Part shown: piece by piece, positions 58,701-64,000 of the stretch | How positions within the stretch are numbered: the first letter of the stretch is position 1 | Layout: every line of letters starts with the position of its first letter | Assembly (NCBI RefSeq): GCF_964355755.1 | Contig: NC_092672.1 | Location: 34,282,501-34,346,500 of the forward strand | Reading direction: 5' to 3' | Length of the DNA stretch: 64,000 nucleotides | Origin: Antedon mediterranea | Lineage: Eukaryota; Echinodermata; Crinoidea; Comatulida; Antedonidae | Notes under the pieces: model-generated | What the model saw: the letters and a program-made list of their open reading frames with translations, nothing else | Database searches by the model: none | What the model was told of the DNA's origin: nothing | Made by a program: the position numbers and the translations under genes

Positions 58701-61700
58701 ATTATGTATAAAATGTCCAGGTTTTTAAACTTTTGTTAGACGAAAAGGATAAAACTTAACACGACACTGCGCTCCGATTATGAACATTAATATTAATAAT
58801 TTAAACTTATATCAAAATAATATTTAGTTAAAACTAATAATATTTATTACCATTCATTTATTTAAAGACACCTTCCCTATGTTTTTTAGATCTATTTTAA
58901 GATCACAAACTATATTTAATGTAAAAATAATAATATGGTCCTATTGTGATAACTTTTTTCGTCTTTAAATGATTAAAAATGTGAAAAATAAGTTGATTCT
59001 AATAATTATAGCGGCCCGCTATAAATCCCAAAATGCACTGCGCGCGGATTGATATTTCTGTTTTTCTTCTGCAATTCACCCACTTTTCGATCCATCGTGA
59101 GGCCAAAACAAATGAAAGACTCCTCACTTTTCAGCGAAAATACCGGGTTTTCCCCAATTTGTATTAACAGAGTCTGGCAAAAATAGAAAGACAATTAATG
59201 CAGCAACTATACAACGTCAGGCTATAGCTATTGTACGATGTTCGTACGTTACCGATGTTTACCAGCTAGGCCTACAAAACTAAGCCTAGCTAGGCTAGGC
59301 CTAAAGACCGTCCACGAGAGGTCATTGCCGCGAGCTACTTAGGTAGTGCATTGTTTCTCACTTTTTATCATAATTTACCATAAAACGTACATTTAAGACA
59401 AGGAATGACCTGGTTTAATATTTTTTAAGTAATATATGTATTATTTTTACAAAACGTCACAAATTGTAGGGAAGGTGTCTTTAATTTTATAATCAATTGT
59501 GTTACGGTTAAAGGCCAAAACTCGAGTAGCGAAAGCTGATTTATTTTCGTCTTTTTTGTCACATTTGTTGATGAAGTTTCTATACTGTATATTATGTTGT
59601 GAGAGTGACAAATAAAGTATTTACATGTATCTTCTTTGAAATCAAGTTGCATAACTTTATAAGCGTTGACAGATTAAGAAACATAATTTTAGGATATATT
59701 ATATTATTATGTTGTATAACCTGGAATTAAATTTTTAATTATTCCTCAATTAATATGTCATATGACATTTATGAATTTGTTTTTGTTGGTCAATGTACAA
59801 TAAATTCAATTTGTAATTTCCTAATAATTTCCTGAAGAAAATGTTTCCAATTGACAACTAAAATTGATTAGCAATTTACTATAGAGGGAGCTATTTACTG
59901 TAAAGTAAAATCCTGAGAATAACAGTTTAACACAAAACATGGAGGAAATATATTCCGATTATTATACTGCGTTTCCTTTATGCACAAACAAACTGCCAGA
60001 CATTTATAAATATGTTTTACCATTGCTGCGTATGCCGTATGTTATTACCATTAAAATTAATCATAAATTAGAATTAATAAATTAATAAATTAGAATAAAT
60101 TAGAATTAATCATAAATTAGAAATGTTAAGAAACATACTGTAAACATAATAAATAAGTCATCACCAGAATTTATAAATTTACCATAAATGTCGTCAACAT
60201 CTGAAGTTAAAAAACAGGAGGTGGTGTTGTTAGGTCAACAGTGCCCTATTATCGAGAGGTAAGGAGTGCAGTGTGTGACATCACAGGCTGTATTGTGTGA
60301 TGGCTATGTGAAAGGAATCCCCTTTCCATTGGCCGCAGATTGTAAAATGGTTTGTAAGCAAGTAAGTGTGTAAACCTTTTTGTTGTATTTTAATGCAGAA
60401 AACAAGAGCTGAGTTCCTGTCCATAAAGCAAAACTTGTTAGCGCAGAGACCTATATTAATAGTAAATGTAACATTACATTTAATCAATACCGTACCCTCA
60501 CTAGAGTGTTTGCCAGATATTATAGCACTCGCACTAGGTTTAGTATCACCATCAACTTTGTTGTTTGAAATAACCCAGAGGTGTTATAGACGTTCAATAT
60601 GAATCAGATGAACTCTCTCTACAACAGATACATAAAACAGCTGCCAGTAAGGCCTAGCCTAGGCAGATTTCTAAATAGGAAAACATGCAAAAACGCACGG
60701 AACCATTATAGTGTAACTGTAGCCTCAAAAAAACGTTGGATAGTTTGTATTCAGGGAGCATTGAGTTATAATGCTATATTTAGAGACCTTCGGTGTACAC
60801 TGTTCATTTATCAATGCTGAATCTATGTTGTGGCATTCGTTTGTCACATCAAAAGAAACATTGGTATAAATTTGGTATGTAGTAAATTAAGATGATTTCT
60901 TAACCACTTCCATGTTACGTGAGGGAATGTGGCGCAGTGTGTTGGACATGTGATTACTGATCGTGAGATCATAGTTCAAATCCAACTCTCGCTGCATTGC
61001 TTATAACCATAGGCAAGAAACCTTACTTGCACTTGCCTCTCTCCACCTAGGTGTATAAATGGGTACCGGTTAGATCAAGACACAACTTTGCATTGATTAC
61101 TAGCTGCATTTTTATGGGAGTATGTTTCGCTATATTCGCTATATAAAAATGAACTATTATTATAGTATTAATAATAATAATATTTATTCGGCATGTTATA
61201 TCAAAGCACAATCTTGCCAGGAGCAAGCAATTATAGGAAGGCGTGAACAGAATTAACTCTTGCTTCAACGTTAACAATAATTTATATTAAACATATGAAA
61301 TATATTTAATATCTTCCTGGCCCTTTATTATTTAATTATTATCATTTTTGGAGAGTTTACAGTTTGTTCTTTACACCTTGTCCATCCATTGATGGGTTTT
61401 TCCATCTCTACAGTAACTTATTGGATTTGATCGTGTAATATTGTTAAACAGTCATAAACAAATAAGACAATTGTTTCCCGTTTCACAGTGGTACTACGTA
61501 TGAAAGAAACCAATAAATTTTGATTAAATTTAATTAAACTACAGAAATGTATATCATTCAATATATTCCTGCTGGTCCTTTTTTATTATCATCTTAGGAG
61601 AGTTTACAATATGTTCTTTACACCTTGCCCGTCCATGGATGAGTTTTTCCATCTCTAATTCATTGGTTTGATCATGTAATATATTTATAAAACAATTCAT

Positions 61701-63972
61701 AAATAAACAAGATAATTCTTGTTTCCAGTACAGTAGGTACAAATGAAAGAAAGCCACTAAATGTTGATTAAATTTAATTAAACTATTTCTTAATCATTCT
61801 ACAGTATTCCAATCATTCTAGTTTTTTATAAAAGATATAAAAGTATACCTTTATGGTTTTATTATTGATTCGTTTAATCCTAGATATATCTTTATTGTTC
61901 GACATTATGATAATTGTACAATATTATAATTTATAAAGTCCCTCAACAGACCAACAATATTAATGTTCATTTTACTGGGTGGTTATATAATACCTTTTTG
62001 AATATGCATTTTGACTATAAAGTCCCTAAATCAATATGTGGTTGTTATAAGTAGTTTAAATATAATGGTACTAAACCTACTGTGCAGAACTGGAATAGAT
62101 GAATGCACACAGCATTTACAGATAGTAGAAAAATGTTTCATATAAGTCTGTTATTATCCTGGAAATAAGTCTTTTTTTTTTAATTATTAACAAGAAAATG
62201 TACAAAATGAAAACTGGCAACGGTCCATATAAGGGTAGGATTATTCATATTGTATCGTTGGAACAGAAGGACAGCAACAACGGCTGTAAGTTATAGAGTT
62301 TGTTTAAAAACCGTGATGGTTAATGTTTATGTTGGCTCTTCAATACCGGTAATAACTAGAACTGTACTTGTTTTTCATCATTGGATAATAAGATGGTTGT
62401 GTATAGTGTTATAATTTGTACATTTCTATTTGGATTAGTTTTAATTGTCTTAACAATGTGGGTTCAAATAACAACAATACTTGGTTCTTTTAATAAATGT
62501 AAGTTTTTCTCATTCTTTAGGCACAATTTAGACATTGTACAGTATACCCACTATGAAGAGAGTCACAAATAGTATTACCTGTAGGCCTACACTTATTTTG
62601 TGAAGATTATACAATAAAATTAAATGATTTCTATAACATGTTAAATGATTTAAGCTTTGAGAACATTTATGCTATATTTCATAAGTGGAAAATGATGATG
62701 TTACAGCAGTTTGCTGTTCTATATATGGTTCACCTGGACTCAGTCCCAAGCATATTGGTATTATGAATGTTTTATGAATACCTGTATACACATTGATGTG
62801 AAGATTATGTACAAAAATTGAATGATTTTTATAACATGAATGTTAAATGGTTCAAACATGGACCAATAAATCAAATTTATAGGTCCTTGGTTTAAAGCTT
62901 CAATCACATTGACAAAGATTTTATGCGTTTTTTTTATGAATGGAAAAGACAATGTTGTACCTACCTGTTGTTCTATCAGGCTCACCTGAATTCAATCCCA
63001 AACTCTGTCTAGACTGAGAGATTATCCCACAAAGAACCAAGATGGTACTTGTTAATTAAATTAACAGGTCCCTGTTATAACTGAGGGCGTGTGGCGCACT
63101 GTGTTAGACGTTGGACTACTGATCGTGAGACCGAGGTTTCGAATCCAACTCTCGCCGCATTGCTTGTATCTGTAGGCAAGACTTACGTTTGCCTCTCTCC
63201 ACCCAGGTGTATAAATGGGTACCCGGTTAGATCAAGACACAACTTTGCGCTGATTACTAGCTGCATTATGGAAGTATGTTTCCATACGTGTTTGTTCCAA
63301 AAAATGACTGGGGTAATAATGTTCAGCACTCAGAGGTTTCATTACATTAGGCGCTATATAAATCCAGGCTATTATTATAACTGTTTATCAGTGCCAGTGT
63401 CTAGTATTATCAATGTATTTTATAATCCTATAGATAATCAAGATATTTTATATCTTCTCTCTTAAGCTCTGTCCACAGTATCAAACTACTGTATTTTGAC
63501 CAAAAATGTGATGTGCTCAAATATGGTAGTGATATACCCAAATATGGTAGTGGTATCATCATGTACATATATGGGCACAACAAATTTTTGTTGTCACATA
63601 AAGTTTGATAGTATAAACAGAGCTTTAATCATTGACCTATACAGATATCATTTAAAAAAATCCTAGTTACCTGGTCAATGGTATCATAGGACAAATTGAT
63701 TAATTTCATTTTTTTTTTCAGATGACTCAAGTGAGGAGCTCCCACCGACTGAAACAGAGAAAACTGACATCCAGCATTCAATGCGTAGTTTTAGCAACAA
63801 ACTTGAAGACTTGAACACTTGTAATGACCTGATCGTCAAGCATGGTGCTGCCCTCCAGAGGGCTCTAAGTGACCTTGAATCGGTGCACGATTCCACAGAG
63901 CTTCCAACCAAAATTAAAGCTATCACAGAACGTGCTACTCTATTTAGAATCACCTCAAATGCTATGATAAAT
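55784..63972 (+). CDS. OSBP: Oxysterol-binding protein, 5' part
   Basis: Sterol/PI4P exchanger at ER-Golgi contacts. Coding exons seen are 55784-55911 (exon starts 55763 with 21 nt of 5' UTR), 58342-58550 and 63722-63972. They are in phase, giving 196 residues before the window ends. Met1 is followed by a short Ser/Gly stretch, then the PH domain: TGWLYKWTNYLKGYQRRWFS, GRLSYYR, TCRGTINLAGA, DSCNFVIS and a C-terminal helix ending KWVTALELAKAKA. This is the PH sequence of the OSBP/OSBP2 pair rather than other ORP proteins. The third exon carries the conserved helical linker (KLEDLNTCNDLIVKHGAALQ, RATLFRITSNAMIN). The FFAT motif and the sterol-binding ORD lie beyond the window. The vertebrate N-terminal Gly/Ala-rich extension is absent. 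Confidence 0.95.
56403..56500. mobile_element. Palindromic MITE, family B (copy r, right half missing)
   Basis: The left end 'ttaagctctgtctacactgt' and half the core are present in OSBP intron 1. Confidence 0.75.
56900..57070. mobile_element. Family C MITE remnant
   Basis: Shares 'tttggttaaatttaactgtt', 'gaagtgaattaactt' and 'aatggcctattgaaagt' with the family C copies. The ends are eroded; 'gatacatcttta' remains on the right. Confidence 0.55.
57370..57605 (+). mobile_element. tRNA-derived SINE, family 3 copy C (head missing)
   Basis: Starts within the body ('cgagtcttctctgataagga', 'ctataaaccgtaggtccag') and continues with 'gatgagtaggaagttacccg' and a tail of 'ataataataat'. The tRNA head is absent, a common 5' truncation. 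Confidence 0.65.
57765..57930 (+). mobile_element. Single-unit copy of the 48-mer-bearing element, with hammerhead-like core
   Basis: Carries the same left flank ('gatgaagggctagtgttgct', 'gttttgatttagctttt'), one 48-mer-type unit with a 3-bp insertion (tgatgatacc), and the right flank ('ttttttcagtaatttgcctt') as the expanded array at 26921-28100. At the left end, CTGATGA (57765-57771), GGGC...GCTC, GAAA (57788-57791) and GC-TCT-GC-TA follow in the order of a hammerhead ribozyme core. Penelope-like retroelements are known to carry such motifs. No stem I pairing is evident. Confidence 0.6.
58862..59484 (-). mobile_element. TTAA-ended MITE, family A copy 4
   Basis: Inverted orientation, 623 bp, TTAAAGACACCTTCCCTATG to GGGAAGGTGTCTTTAA, in OSBP intron 2. 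Internal palindromes match the other copies. Confidence 0.85.
60921..61180 (+). mobile_element. tRNA-derived SINE, family 2 copy A
   Basis: A tRNA-like head ('gtggcgcagtgtgttggaca'; B-box-like AGTTCAAATCC) is followed by the body 'ctctctccacctaggtgtat', 'agatcaagacacaactttg' and an AT-rich tail of 'taataataat'. It lies in OSBP intron 2. Confidence 0.8.
61325..61787. repeat. Local tandem duplication, about 235 bp x 2
   Basis: The segment about 61325-61545 and the segment about 61563-61787 are diverged copies, sharing 'gagagtttaca', 'gttctttacaccttg', 'tttttccatctct' and 'tgattaaatttaattaaact' in the same order. Confidence 0.75.
62596..62995. repeat. Local tandem duplication, about 200 bp x 2
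   Basis: The segment from about 62596 and the segment from about 62800 share 'gtgaagattat', 'tataacatg', 'tgttaaatg', 'tgttctat' and 'ctcacctg'-like blocks in order, with substantial divergence. Confidence 0.6.
63082..63380 (+). mobile_element. tRNA-derived SINE, family 2 copy B
   Basis: The head 'gtggcgcactgtgttagacg' with 'gatcgtgagaccgag' and B-box-like GGTTTCGAATCC is a nearly complete tRNA-like unit. The body matches 60921-61180, and the 3' end is 'ggcgctatataaatccaggc' followed by 'tattattata'. Confidence 0.85.
63472..63628. mobile_element. Palindromic MITE, family B (copy s)
   Basis: Bounded by TTAA on both sides (cTTAAGCTCTGTCC ... ACAGAGCTTTAAt), about 94 bp before the OSBP exon at 63722. 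Confidence 0.9.
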
Positions 63973-64000
63973 GTAAGTTTACAGATCTTATATATTGTTT

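Noticed and set aside
62381-62572. 63-codon frame with a hydrophobic segment
   Set aside because: AT-rich sequence in an OSBP intron gives hydrophobic codons by chance; there is no splice or family support.
63091-63465. 124-codon frame
   Set aside because: It starts in the tRNA-like head of a SINE and covers its body.

Overview
This window is animal nuclear DNA: AT-rich, intron-dense, and full of short non-autonomous transposons, tRNA-derived SINEs and minisatellites. All introns I could resolve are GT-AG except one GC-AG. The proteins are closest, from memory, to deuterostome orthologues. The invertebrate gene complement (an ApaH-like phosphatase beside standard animal genes) and the many 'cctaggcctag' palindromic blocks suggest an ambulacrarian, probably an echinoderm and possibly a crinoid. 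That placement is inference.

Layout, with exon chains read by eye and reading phase checked at every junction. (1) SARM1, + strand, 3' part only: the end of the ARM region, two SAM domains and the TIR NADase, seven exons at 9363-16577. The upstream 9.3 kb shows no exon I recognise. (2) RPA1, + strand, complete: 16 exons, 20254-29483, 605 aa. (3) ApaH-like phosphatase, - strand: coding exon 31695-30871, 274 aa, convergent with RPA1. (4) MAPKAPK5 (MK5/PRAK), + strand, complete: 11 exons, 34021-38457, 466 aa. (5) TRMT2A, + strand, complete: 15 exons, 40736-51955, 644 aa. (6) OSBP, + strand, 5' part: PH domain and following linker, three coding exons at 55784-63972, running off the window. These are unrelated housekeeping or signalling genes, not an operon or pathway cluster.

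Most of the rest is mobile DNA. About 19 copies of a roughly 160-bp palindromic element occur, mostly in introns. Three further families, of about 620, 320-380 and 208 bp, also end in TTAA. Three tRNA-derived SINE families and a nested pair of larger inverted-repeat elements are present. Seven tandem arrays occur, with periods of 21, 27, 31, 33, 37, 48 and 55 bp. The largest is about 70 copies of a 33-mer that ends roughly 30 bp before a TRMT2A exon. The 48-mer and 55-mer arrays, plus a single unit at a third locus, are the same element at different expansion states.

I found no convincing new gene system. The observations most worth checking are the element-borne minisatellites with a hammerhead-ribozyme-like core in their flank, the higher-order 33-mer array, the shared TTAA ends of four element families, the ApaH-like phosphatase, the GC-AG intron in MAPKAPK5, and the long 3' hairpin behind MAPKAPK5.
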